A model generated the notes under the pieces. It saw only the letters and a list, made by a program, of their open reading frames with translations. It searched no databases and was not told where the DNA came from. Position numbers and translations under genes: made by a program. This document shows positions 26,101 through 33,863 of a stretch of DNA of 64,000 bases, in pieces; the stretch's first letter is position 1, and each line of letters begins with the position of its first letter. This DNA is from Natronospira elongata (lineage in GTDB: Bacteria > Pseudomonadota > Gammaproteobacteria > Natronospirales > Natronospiraceae). The DNA is taken from contig NZ_JAYGII010000005.1 of assembly GCF_034931365.1 (NCBI RefSeq), forward strand, positions 1 through 64,000, given 5' to 3'.

Positions 26101-26352
26101 GGCGCGGTCCGTCTGCGCCCCATCCTGATGACCACGACCACCACGGTGCTGGGCATGACCCCGCTGGCCATCGGCCTCGGCGAGGGCGCGGAGATCATGC
26201 AGGCCCTGGCGCTGTCGGTGATCGGGGGCCTGTTGATGGCCATGCTGCTGACCCTGTTCGTGGTCCCTTGCCTGTATCTGGTGGTAAGCCGCTTCAGCGA
26301 ACACGCCAAGGCCTGGCTGACCGGGGGGCGGTATGGAGAGGCTGGGGGCTAG
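23173..26352 (+). CDS. RND efflux pump, HAE1-type inner-membrane transporter
   Basis: This protein of about 1059 residues has the duplicated RND layout: helix 1, a large periplasmic loop, helices 2-7, a second large loop and helices 8-12. The helix 4 proton-relay segment reads GLLLDNGIVMLENIFRH, with Asp-Asn rather than the Asp-Asp of AcrB, and the helix 10 counterpart reads VVNNAILLVEYI, with Asn where AcrB has the essential Lys. This Asp-Asn/Asn-Asn version is, as I recall, widespread in a distinct HAE1-like branch, so it is probably functional. The ATG at 23173 is preferred to the GTG at 23167. It forms a pump with the adaptor encoded upstream. Confidence 0.92.
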   Translation: MSEQKLEKRSGGRRGITNAAIRRPVGTLAIASVVFVLGSFFLDRLPIDLLPTIENPLIRVTVNYPGVAPEVMEQQVTRVVERNLAATEGVTRIHSRASEGRTNVNLEFEHGTNLDLALQDASRLLELARTQLPEDIDPPRLYRFDPSQDAIWEAGFSSTVRSETEVRDWVEHQLAPQLLSIHGVSGVEAAGGQVREMSVTVDQERLQSYGLTMQHLITALEGENVDIAAGWVTSDTFDVMAKTDGLFRSAEDIRNVLLQLPDNDRRIRLSEVAEVRDGYGDQRLFVRLNGVEAAQVSVFKIPEANTVEVVDEITATMDRLERTGFLPADIQYESTRDPTYFIRGSISSVGAAAILGGVLAMSMVLLFLGSLRKSFVIGLSIPLALMATFAMMGASGLTLNIMSLGGLALGVGLLLDNGIVMLENIFRHRDELGKEPEDAAHDGSREVASAITAGTLTNLAAVVPFLLMTGMAALVFRELILTISFAILATLAAALTLIPMLAALLARVRFESGLSRTRLIRGFNAAVDGLRDGYRAILPGVLRWRWGVLGLAVLGLAGASHLSGQLGNTFLPQVDDGNVGVFMGLPPGTPPHENDAATRQIEALIDDMPHVESVFTRVGGHLSGGVISERPGTSRLSIQLVPAVDREMSAGEWVQEAQSRLDELDIPGARLVARPPSIPGLRFSVAGTDLSIGIVGEDLEELNVLARELVAQLDGIEGLEGVEVGREDQSPLLRIRVDRERAADLGLNVSDVGNAIRHAVDGAVPTRFVTGQTEYDVRIRLPESERSNPESLGGMMLSRPDGQPVLLRDVAEFEFTEGPAHIERENQNRLKRVNGDINTEIRDIGSVMADVEARLAEMDFPDHISLLVGGQWETIQDTNRELLTVILLALFLVFVVLAVQYERLSNPLVILSAAPLALMGVVGILWLTDNPLSAPVMIGVILLIGVVVNNAILLVEYIEIGRREQQLPVDRAIVEAGAVRLRPILMTTTTTVLGMTPLAIGLGEGAEIMQALALSVIGGLLMAMLLTLFVVPCLYLVVSRFSEHAKAWLTGGRYGEAGG

Positions 26353-26372
26353 TTAGCAAGGCAGAAACGTTT

Positions 26373-26579
26373 GGCTTCGATTGGGGTGGGACCCTTCGAT
26401 GACGGTGACGGGGGCGTTCCGGCCTTGGGTCCGACAGGGGTTTCCAAGAACGCCGTAAATACATCCCTTTAGGCTCTGTGGGCGACGTCCTGTCGCCCAC
26501 AGTCTTGAGCAAGCCCACTAGGACCAAAGCCGGAACGCCCCCGTCACCGCGATCGAAGGGCCCCACCAGGATCGAAGCC
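26373..26579. repeat. giant inverted repeat, element B
   Basis: Left arm 26373-26430 and right arm 26521-26579 pair over about 55 bases with only a few mismatches; a 20-base block with the sequence CGGTGACGGGGGCGTTCCGG is unbroken. The centre contains AAATACATCCCTTTAGGCTC and a perfect 11-bp hairpin (26476-26486 with 26492-26502). The centre resembles that of element A at 22994-23142. The 324 bases between the pump gene and the next gene hold this element and nothing else recognisable. Confidence 0.85.
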
Positions 26580-26676
26580 ACCCACGAAAGCAACCCCCAC
26601 CAATCTGGCAACTAATCTGGCCCTAAAGCCCCACCCACGCTATATTCGGTGGCTGAGTTTTCGTGGGGGTAGAGGC

Positions 26677-27657
26677 ATGCGTGCAAGCTGGATTCTCATT
26701 GTCCTGGCAATCGCCACCCTGGTCTTTGTACTGCTGCAGCGACCGGGGGTGGATTCAGACACCGGGCGGGACCTGGCGCCGGCGCAAGAGCCGGATCGGG
26801 CCGTGGCCGAGCGGGAGCCCGCGCCGCCCCGCGAGGCGGCGCGAGAAGGCCGCCAGCCGGAACCCCGCGAAGAGCGGGAGATCGCCGAAACTGAGCTGGA
26901 AACCCAGGACGAGTCGGATCGTCCCCAGGGGGGGTATGACAGCCGCGGCCGCGAATTTTATGAGAGCGAGGACTACCACGCCTTTGTCGAGGATGCCCTC
27001 CAGGATGCCGCCGATGGCGACCCCTCCGCCCAGTATTACCTGTATCGTGCGCTGTCAGAGTGCGAACTGGCCGTGAGCCAGTTTGATGGCGAGTTCCCGG
27101 ACGAATTCGAACTTGCCGCGGCGCTGCCGGCGACCATGGCCCCGGGTGTGAATGAACTGATGATGCAGCAGGTGGAGCGCTGCCGCGGTTTCTTCGAACA
27201 GGAACCGGCCCAGTATGGCTCCGCGCGGGGCTGGCTCGAGGAGGCCGCGGCACAGGACTACGGCCCGGCGGTGATGCACCAGGGGGTGCGCCAGTATCGC
27301 CACTGGATGGCGGGCCGCGACAGTGGCTTCGAGCCGGATCGGATCGTCGATACCTTGCGGGACAGGAATCCGGAGTCCCTCTCCTATGCCAGCCAGCTCA
27401 GCGCGGTCAACAATTCCCCCCAGGCCGACGAAAGCGCCTGGCTCATGCTGGCCTGCAAGTACGGGCAGGACTGCTCCGGTGATGCCGACTGGGTCCGTGC
27501 CCTCTGCCTGCAGCAGGGCTGCCCGCCGGATTTTGACGGTGCCGAAGACGCCCTTTCCATGTTGCTCAGCCCGGGCGAAATGGACCAGGCCCGCGACCGC
27601 ATGCAGGAGCTGGAAGAAGCCCTGGACCGGGGCGATTTTGAGTCGCTGTTTCCCTAG
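26677..27657 (+). CDS. uncharacterised membrane-anchored protein
   Basis: This 326-residue protein has one N-terminal membrane helix (about 4-22). A charged low-complexity linker follows (about 28-90, rich in Arg, Glu and Pro), then a helical C-terminal domain with the segments SAQYYLYRALSECEL and LMLACKYGQDCSGDADWVRA. Four to six conserved-looking cysteines in that domain suggest disulfides in the periplasm. Similar Cys-Gly-x-Asp-Cys patterns occur, as I recall, in uncharacterised Xanthomonadales proteins. No function is assigned. The ATG at 26677 has a G-rich sequence upstream. Confidence 0.6.
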   Translation: MRASWILIVLAIATLVFVLLQRPGVDSDTGRDLAPAQEPDRAVAEREPAPPREAAREGRQPEPREEREIAETELETQDESDRPQGGYDSRGREFYESEDYHAFVEDALQDAADGDPSAQYYLYRALSECELAVSQFDGEFPDEFELAAALPATMAPGVNELMMQQVERCRGFFEQEPAQYGSARGWLEEAAAQDYGPAVMHQGVRQYRHWMAGRDSGFEPDRIVDTLRDRNPESLSYASQLSAVNNSPQADESAWLMLACKYGQDCSGDADWVRALCLQQGCPPDFDGAEDALSMLLSPGEMDQARDRMQELEEALDRGDFESLFP

Positions 27658-27688
27658 GGACCCTCTAGAGGGTCCCTACCCCTCTTTT
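27655..27688 (+). terminator. 24-nt perfect palindrome, possible terminator
   Basis: TAGGGACCCTCT followed by its exact complement (27655-27678) begins at the stop codon of the preceding gene. It is followed by CCCCTCTTTT. The tail is poor in T, so it may be a weak terminator or a regulatory site. Confidence 0.45.
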
Positions 27689-27796
27689 CGCCGGCAAGCG
27701 GGATGCTATGATCCGTCCGGTTGCCGGCATTTGCCCTGGCCGTGAGCCGGCCTCTCCCACTAACCGCCAGAACCATGCTTGTCAGGAGTGATTACC

Positions 27797-29965
27797 GTGA
27801 AGAGCAGACTGATACTGGGCCTCAGTGCCCTGCCCCTGGCGCTTGCTGCCTGCGGCGACAGCCCGGACACCGAGCGCGATCGGAGCGAAGCCCCCGCGGC
27901 TGAAGAGGCCGCCGATGAGCGCAACCCCCTGCTGGTTGCCAGCGACCTGCCCTATGGCGCACCGGCCTTTGACCGGATCCGTGCCGAGCATTTCCCCGAG
28001 GCCATCGAAAAGGCCATGGCCGAGCACATGGCCGAGGTCGAAGCCATCGCCGACAACCCGGAAGCACCCAGCTTCGAGAACACCATCGTCGAGATGGAAC
28101 GTTCCGGTCAGCTACTGGCCCGGGTGATGCGGGTTTTCTCGGCCCTGGCCGGCGCCCACACCAATGAAGAGCTGCAGGGCGTTCAGCGCGAGTTCTCGCC
28201 CAAGCTGTCCGCGCACCAGGACGCCATCAATCTCAATGCCGCCCTCTTCGAGCGAGTGGACAGTCTCTATCAGGAACGCGAGGAACTGGACCTGGATCCC
28301 GAGTCCAAGCGGCTGCTGGAGCGGTACCACACTGACTTTGTCCGCGCCGGCGCCCGGCTGAGCGAATCCGAGCAGGATCGTCTGCGGGAGATCAACACCC
28401 GTCTGGCCGAACTGGGCACCGAGTTCAGTCAGAAGGTGCTGGCCGAGGTCAATGACTCGGCCGTGGTGGTCGAAGACCGCGACAAGCTCGACGGCCTCTC
28501 CGACAGCCAGATCCGCCGCGCCGCCGAGGAAGCCGAGGATCGCGGCCTGGAAGGCAAGTACGTGATCACCCTGCTCAACACCAGTGGCCAGCCGCCGCTG
28601 TCACGGCTGACGAACCGCGATCTTCGGGAACGCGTGCATACCGCCTCCCTCAACCGGGGCAGCCGGGGCAATGAACACGACACGCGCGAAATCGTGGTCG
28701 AAACGGTGAAACTGCGCGGCGAGCGCGCCCGCATGCTGGGTTATGACACCCATGCCGATTACATCCTGGAAGAGCAGACCGCCAGTGATCTGCAGACGGT
28801 CAACGATCTGCATGACGACATCAATCCCATCGCCATGCGCAATGCCCGCCAGGAAGCCGATGACATCCAGGCCATCATCGACGAGACCGAGGACGAGCCT
28901 TTTGAGCTGGCCTCCTGGGACTGGGCCTTCTATGCCGAAAAGGTTCGCCAGGAACGTTATGCCTTTGACGAGTCCGATGTGCGGCCCTACTTCGAATTTG
29001 AAAGCGTGATGGAGAATGGCGTTTTCTATTCCGCCGAGAAGCTGTTCGGCATTACCTTCGAAGAGCGCCACGACATTCCCGTCTATCACGACACCGTGCG
29101 GGTCTATGAAGTCTTCGAGGAAGACGGCACCCCCCTGGGCCTGATGTACAGCGACATGTACTCCCGCGGCTCCAAGCGGGGCGGGGCCTGGATGAACTCC
29201 TACCAGATCCAGTCCGAGCTCTTGGGCGGCCAGCCGATCGTGGGCATTCATCTCAACATCAGCCATCCAGGTGAAGGTGAGCCCACCCTGCTGACCTGGG
29301 ACGAAACCACCACCCTGTTCCACGAGTTCGGCCATGCCATTCACGGCCTGTTCTCGGATGTGCGCTATCCCCGCTTCTCCGGTACCAGCGTGCCCCGTGA
29401 CTTCGTGGAATATCCCTCACAGGTTTATGAGATGTGGGCGTCCTGGCCGGAAGTGCTGGCCAACTACGCCCGCCACTACGAGACCGGTGAGCAGATCCCG
29501 GAAGAACTGCTGGAGCGGGTCCTGGAAGCCCAGCAGTTCAACCAGGGTTTCCGAACCGCCGAGTACATGGCCGCCTCCACCATCGACCAGGCCTGGCATC
29601 AACTGCAGCCGGAAGATGTGCCCCCCGCGGAGGAAGCCATGGACTTCGAGGCCCGGGTACTGGCCGAGCACGACATGGACTTTGCCCCGGTGCCGCCGCG
29701 CTATCGCACGCCCTACTTCTCCCACATGATGGGCGGCTATTCCGCCGGCTATTACTCCTATATCTGGAGTGAAGTGCTGGATGCCGACAGCGTGCTCTGG
29801 TTCGAGGAAAACGGCGGCCTGACCCGCGAGAATGGTGAGCACTTCCGCAGCACCATCCTCTCCTCGGGCGGCACCATGGATGCCATGGATCTGTACATGG
29901 AATTCGCCGGCCGCGAACCCAAGATCGAGGCCCTGCTGGAACGCCGCGGCCTGCTCGACGACTAA
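27797..29965 (+). CDS. M3-family oligopeptidase lipoprotein (Dcp-like)
   Basis: This 722-residue zinc peptidase has a lipoprotein signal (LAAC, Cys19) and the M3 catalytic motif His509-Glu-Phe-Gly-His513, with a glutamate ligand expected in the FVEYPSQVYEMWA segment. It is about 45% helical by appearance and ends with GGYSAGYYSYIWSEVL, the conserved M3 substrate loop. It is most like peptidyl-dipeptidase Dcp. The GTG at 27797 has AGGAG 8 bases upstream; an upstream TTG is unlikely. Being a lipoprotein, it would degrade peptides at the envelope rather than in the cytoplasm. The sequence is strongly acidic. Confidence 0.9.
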   Translation: MKSRLILGLSALPLALAACGDSPDTERDRSEAPAAEEAADERNPLLVASDLPYGAPAFDRIRAEHFPEAIEKAMAEHMAEVEAIADNPEAPSFENTIVEMERSGQLLARVMRVFSALAGAHTNEELQGVQREFSPKLSAHQDAINLNAALFERVDSLYQEREELDLDPESKRLLERYHTDFVRAGARLSESEQDRLREINTRLAELGTEFSQKVLAEVNDSAVVVEDRDKLDGLSDSQIRRAAEEAEDRGLEGKYVITLLNTSGQPPLSRLTNRDLRERVHTASLNRGSRGNEHDTREIVVETVKLRGERARMLGYDTHADYILEEQTASDLQTVNDLHDDINPIAMRNARQEADDIQAIIDETEDEPFELASWDWAFYAEKVRQERYAFDESDVRPYFEFESVMENGVFYSAEKLFGITFEERHDIPVYHDTVRVYEVFEEDGTPLGLMYSDMYSRGSKRGGAWMNSYQIQSELLGGQPIVGIHLNISHPGEGEPTLLTWDETTTLFHEFGHAIHGLFSDVRYPRFSGTSVPRDFVEYPSQVYEMWASWPEVLANYARHYETGEQIPEELLERVLEAQQFNQGFRTAEYMAASTIDQAWHQLQPEDVPPAEEAMDFEARVLAEHDMDFAPVPPRYRTPYFSHMMGGYSAGYYSYIWSEVLDADSVLWFEENGGLTRENGEHFRSTILSSGGTMDAMDLYMEFAGREPKIEALLERRGLLDD

Positions 29966-29994
29966 GACCGCCGGCAAAAACAAGCGCTATCAAG

Positions 29995-30024
29995 GCCCCT
30001 TCCGGTTTCCGGAAGGGGCTTTTT
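29995..30024 (+). terminator. intrinsic terminator after the M3 peptidase gene
   Basis: A perfect 11-bp stem (29995-30005 with 30009-30019) with a 3-base loop is followed by five T residues. Confidence 0.88.
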
Positions 30025-30051
30025 CGTGGTTCCGGGCGGTAACGCGGAGAA

Positions 30052-30078
30052 CCGTGGGAGCGGATTCATCCGCGATTG
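30052..30078. repeat. single REP-like element
   Basis: GTGGGAGCGGATTCATCCGC with the following GA matches the unit seen at 3487 and 7812. The interval 30025-30218 holds nothing else recognised. Confidence 0.7.
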
Positions 30079-30218
30079 GCCATCAGGTGGCACGACGGCT
30101 TGCGCGGGCGTCGCGGCAAGGGAGAAGACGTGTCGACCGGGCCATCCTGCTACGATTCGCAAAAGGGAATCCTTGGCGACCCAGATCGAAGCAACAACTG
30201 CATTGGTACGAAGTAGTC

Positions 30219-31171
30219 ATGCGTGTGAGTAATCAGCTGCCTCGGCGACCGTGGCGCCTTAACCAAGAATTCTCAAAGCGTCTGAAACGAGAATTGCCGC
30301 TCATATTAAACAAACAATGGCGATCGCAGTACTTTTCAAAATTGAGGTGCTCGCTTACTGCCATGGCCATAATGGCCGCAGCTGCCGGACTCATTGGATT
30401 CAGCCAGCCTACGCTCGGATCAATTCAGCTAGGTTCATCAATGTCCGGCTGGCATGGGTTTTGGTTGCTTTTGCTTTCAGCGATGCTGGGCCTCGTCGTC
30501 GCTGGTAGTCATTCGCACAGATTCAAACAGGAGATTCTGTAGGCCCAACGCTTTCGATCCTGGATCGCTCTAAATTCAACAGCATCTGCCACGACTTATA
30601 CCGGTTTCATTCTGTTTGCCGGCTGGCTGCTTTTGTTCAGCAGCTTTGCCTATCCCGAACTATCGAGTGTTCTTGTCGAATCACTGCGGCTTGATCAAGC
30701 CGCACTGGATGATGGGGCCTACTGGAAGTTTGCGAGCTACGCGCTTCTTCACTTCAGCTGGATCCATATCGCGCTGAATCTCATTGGACTGTTCTTCTTC
30801 GGACCCATATTTGAATCCTGGCATGGACGCAAAAACTTCCTTGTCGTACTCATTGGCGGCATCCTGGTCGGTGGCCTGCTCCATTCACTGCTTGATTCGG
30901 AAACCGCCGCGGTAGGTGCATCCGGCGGCATCCTGGCGATTCTCGCGTGCCTGGCGGCTCATTCAATCCTTTCTCGCGACGGATCCCGCTAGTATACCGT
31001 GCCGAGAGCCTGATCGCCGTTGTTTTGGCCATCTCACTCGGGCACGGAGTTGATGCCGTTGCCCAGACCATCCATCTTGCGGGAGTCGCTTGGGGTGTTT
31101 TCGTCGGCATTGTCTTGTGTCTTCTCGGACGCAAAACAGGTTCAGGGGATGTTGGGGAACCTCTGAGTTAA
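30219..31171 (+). pseudogene. rhomboid-family intramembrane protease, disrupted
   Basis: From the ATG at 30219 the frame codes 107 residues with two membrane helices and meets TAG at 30540-30542. The same frame continues without a break into more membrane helices and the rhomboid features LHFSWIHIALNLIGL and GASGG (the catalytic Ser). It ends at about 30992. The missing last part (HLAG, with the catalytic His, near 31075) continues in another frame, so a frameshift lies near 30970-30990. An in-frame stop plus a frameshift imply a decayed gene. Base composition is lower in GC than in the neighbours. Readthrough or recent sequencing error cannot be excluded from one sequence. Confidence 0.75.
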
Positions 31172-31263
31172 TCCATTCGCGCATACAGCCGCAAGCCGAC
31201 CATCCGAGAACTTTCCGTCTTCCTCCGTTGACTCTGTGTTCCAATCGCCCACCCAAATTCCGG

Positions 31264-32151
31264 TCAGTCGGCATTCAGCACTGTCTCGACAAGGGACAGG
31301 GCGTGGTGGTCGTAGGGGCTGCCGAAGAGGTTGCAGTGGTTGAGGACGTGGTAAAGCTGGTAGAGGGGGCGGCGTAGATGGTGGTAGCCGGGGTCCAGGG
31401 GATAGTGGTGCTGGTAGGCCTGGTAGAAGCCCGCGTGGAAGCGGCCGAATAACTCGCTCATGGCAAGGTCGCATTCACGGTCGCCGTAGTGGCAAGCCGG
31501 GTCGAAAATGACGGGCTCGTCGGCGCCGATACGGGCGCGGTTGCCAACCCAAAGGTCGCCGTGAAGGAGGGACGGGGCGGGTCTGTGGTCCGCCAGCAGG
31601 CGCGGGAGGGCTTCGAGCAAGCGCTCGCCGGCCTCCTGTAAGGCACCGCCCGCGCCCTTGGCGGCTGCCCAATCCAGTTGCGGACGCAAGCGCTGCTCGC
31701 GGAAGAACCAGCACCAGTCCTGGCTTTGGCGGTTGGGCTGGGGCGTGAGGCCGATGTAGTTGTCGCGCTCAAGGCCATGGTGTTCGGCCTGATGCCCGTG
31801 CAGAGCGGCCAGGGCCTCGCCCAGACGGGTGTCGCTGGCCTCGCTTGGGGCGGACAGTGGCAGGTATTCGCACAACAGCCAGGCGATATGGCGGTCGCGG
31901 CCCTGCGCCAGAACCGTGGGGACACGCACCGCGTCGGTCGCCGCCAGCCTGGCCAGGCCGTCGGCCTCGGCTGCCAGCATGGGGTTATTGCTGGCCGGCA
32001 GGGTCTTGAGGAAAAACGACTGATCCTCACTGTCCAACTGCCAAGCGTGGCCGATGTCCCCGCCCGACAGCGGCCGGCAGTGGATTCGAGTCTCGGGCAG
32101 ACCGGCGGCCCGGAAGATGGCCTGGCGCTGTGATTCACTTGGCTCAGGCAT
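31264..32151 (-). CDS. fructosamine kinase family protein (YniA-like)
   Basis: This 295-residue protein kinase-like enzyme has an N-lobe with GGDIGHAWQLDS and FFLKTL (ATP-binding Lys), the catalytic SLLHGDLWVGN segment (Asp) and the metal-binding FDPACHYGDRECDLAM. Such kinases phosphorylate ketosamines, leading to removal of sugars from glycated proteins; the E. coli relative is YniA. The start at 32151 overlaps the 3' end of the upstream nuclease gene by 8 bases. It is the last gene of a three-gene minus-strand operon. Confidence 0.9.
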   Translation of the reverse strand: MPEPSESQRQAIFRAAGLPETRIHCRPLSGGDIGHAWQLDSEDQSFFLKTLPASNNPMLAAEADGLARLAATDAVRVPTVLAQGRDRHIAWLLCEYLPLSAPSEASDTRLGEALAALHGHQAEHHGLERDNYIGLTPQPNRQSQDWCWFFREQRLRPQLDWAAAKGAGGALQEAGERLLEALPRLLADHRPAPSLLHGDLWVGNRARIGADEPVIFDPACHYGDRECDLAMSELFGRFHAGFYQAYQHHYPLDPGYHHLRRPLYQLYHVLNHCNLFGSPYDHHALSLVETVLNAD

Positions 32152-33019
32152 GCGCCAGACCCAGCTTCCTGCGGTTGGCTCGACCCAGACCGACAAGGCG
32201 GTCCAGCTCGTTCAGGGCCGATGGGTCGACTGGCCCCCGCGGCGGCAGGGCGTCGAAAGGCAGCGGGGCGTCATCCCGCAGGCGGGTTAGGGCGCGGGCC
32301 CGGAAAGCCACTTCCCGATGCGCCTGCAGTCGTTCGCGGAGACGGGCGGCGCCGCGCAGCCCGTGCTCGAGGAGGCCGTCGAGATCGGCGTACAGGGCAT
32401 CCAGGTCGCTGTAGAGCGAGAACAGGCGGGCGGCGGTCTTGGCGCCGATGCCGGGCACGCCGGGAATATTGTCCACCGGGTCGCCCACCAGGGCGAGGTA
32501 GTCGGCCATGCGCTCGGGGGGAAAGCCGAAGCGCTCGGCCACCGCATCACGATCGCGGGCCGCCTTGCCCGGCCCCTCCCAGAAATAGTCGCCCGGGCGC
32601 AGCAACTGGGCGAGGTCCTTGTCCCGACTGATCAGGGTAATGGGCAGTGCCTGGTCTCGCGCCAGGCGGGCGGCGCTGGCCATCAGGTCATCGGCCTCGA
32701 AATAATCGGAAGCGAGCACGGGCAGGCCCAGGGCCTCGGACAGCGTCCGGGCCCAGCGGAACTGACACTCCAGTTCCGGCGGCGGCAACTCGCGGTTGGC
32801 CTTGTAGTCCGGGTCGATTTCATTGCGAAAGGAGCTGCTCAGGCTTTCATCGAAGCAAATCAGGAGGGGCTGGCCGCCGGTTTCAGGCAGCAGGTCCACC
32901 AGGGTGGTGGCGAAACCGCGAAAGGCATTGGCGGGCTCACCTGCGGCAGTAGTGATGGAATCGGGCAGGGCAAACCAGCCGCGAAAGAGAAAGATGGAGG
33001 CATCAAGAAGGTAGAGCAC
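32144..33019 (-). CDS. xni: Xni/ExoIX-like flap 5'-nuclease
   Basis: This 291-residue protein matches the 5'-nuclease domain of DNA polymerase I without a polymerase. It has LLDAS, FEADDLMASAARLA and SRDKDLAQLL acidic metal motifs, then VGDPVDNIPGVPGIGAKTAARL, the helix-three-turn-helix region. It probably cleaves flap or gapped DNA. All the acidic residues of PolA's nuclease appear retained. It starts at GTG (33019) 9 bases after the HNH gene and overlaps the kinase gene. A paralogous domain is in polA at 275 of this window. Confidence 0.85.
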   Translation of the reverse strand: MLYLLDASIFLFRGWFALPDSITTAAGEPANAFRGFATTLVDLLPETGGQPLLICFDESLSSSFRNEIDPDYKANRELPPPELECQFRWARTLSEALGLPVLASDYFEADDLMASAARLARDQALPITLISRDKDLAQLLRPGDYFWEGPGKAARDRDAVAERFGFPPERMADYLALVGDPVDNIPGVPGIGAKTAARLFSLYSDLDALYADLDGLLEHGLRGAARLRERLQAHREVAFRARALTRLRDDAPLPFDALPPRGPVDPSALNELDRLVGLGRANRRKLGLAHA

Positions 33020-33028
33020 AAAGATCTC

Positions 33029-33637
33029 TCAATTGCGCTCCAGCAGACTGCTCAGACGCTTGTGCAGGGGACTGGTCCGAGGGAAGTGGGCCAACAGGAA
33101 TTCCATCTGGTCAGCCAGCACCCGACGACCCTTGAGATAGACGTACTCGGCATGGGTGGGGGTGAAGGGAACGGCCAGAAGCTGCATCCCGGCCTGTTCC
33201 GGTGTCCGGTCCGCCTTGTGGTTGTTGCAGCGCTTGCAGGCAGTCACCACATTGTTCCAGTGATCGTGGCCACCCTGGGATACCGGGGTGACATGATCAC
33301 GGGAAAGCAGATTGCTGGGAAAGCGATCACCGCAATAAAGGCAGAGGCGGGCATCACGCCGGAAGAGAGTGTGGTTGTTCAGTGGCGGCGTGTACTGTCC
33401 GCGGGCGCGGTTGACGTACTTGCGGCTGCCGGGGGTGGCGATGATGGAGTGGACAGTGAGGATGCTTTGGCGGCCCGTGCGTGCACAGATGCCACCGTGG
33501 AGGTCGTACAAGGGCGAACCAACCTCATAGGCCACTTCGCCCAGATGATAGAGCCTTGCCGCGTCCTGGTAGCCAATCCACTCCAGCGGCATGCCCCCGA
33601 TGTCGGTTCGCAGCACCTGCTGAGCCAGATTATTCAT
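33029..33637 (-). CDS. HNH endonuclease domain protein
   Basis: This 202-residue protein carries CLYCGDRFPSNLLSRDHVTPVS, then NNVVTACKRCNNHKADRTPEQAGM. These segments give the HNH nuclease residues and a CxxC...CxxC zinc site. The family is common and conserved in proteobacterial chromosomes and is not attached to a phage or restriction system here. Its operon partner is a flap nuclease, which suggests a DNA repair role, but this is inference. The ATG is at 33637, and the region before it is divergent from pntAA. Confidence 0.85.
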   Translation of the reverse strand: MNNLAQQVLRTDIGGMPLEWIGYQDAARLYHLGEVAYEVGSPLYDLHGGICARTGRQSILTVHSIIATPGSRKYVNRARGQYTPPLNNHTLFRRDARLCLYCGDRFPSNLLSRDHVTPVSQGGHDHWNNVVTACKRCNNHKADRTPEQAGMQLLAVPFTPTHAEYVYLKGRRVLADQMEFLLAHFPRTSPLHKRLSSLLERN

Positions 33638-33863
33638 GGTTCGCTCCGAAGCCCGGTTGCGCGAACGGGGCGCTTGGACTCAGGTCAGAAAACACCGCCC
33701 GCATCAGCTTTTGTTGACACTTTTACATCCATTTCCCCTGCCTTGACAAGTTTTTGATCACGGCGGCAACAAAAAATTCACGCCGCCAACGAGGCCTCAG
33801 AGGCTGCTACACTCAATCGAGATACTTTCTGCCAGCCCAATAGCCAAGGGAGCGAAGATCACA

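Noticed and set aside
30540..30542. Programmed readthrough (TAG as amino acid) in the rhomboid
   Set aside because: A second lesion (frameshift near 30980) is needed as well, and no stop-suppression signal or pyrrolysine system is visible, so gene decay is simpler.
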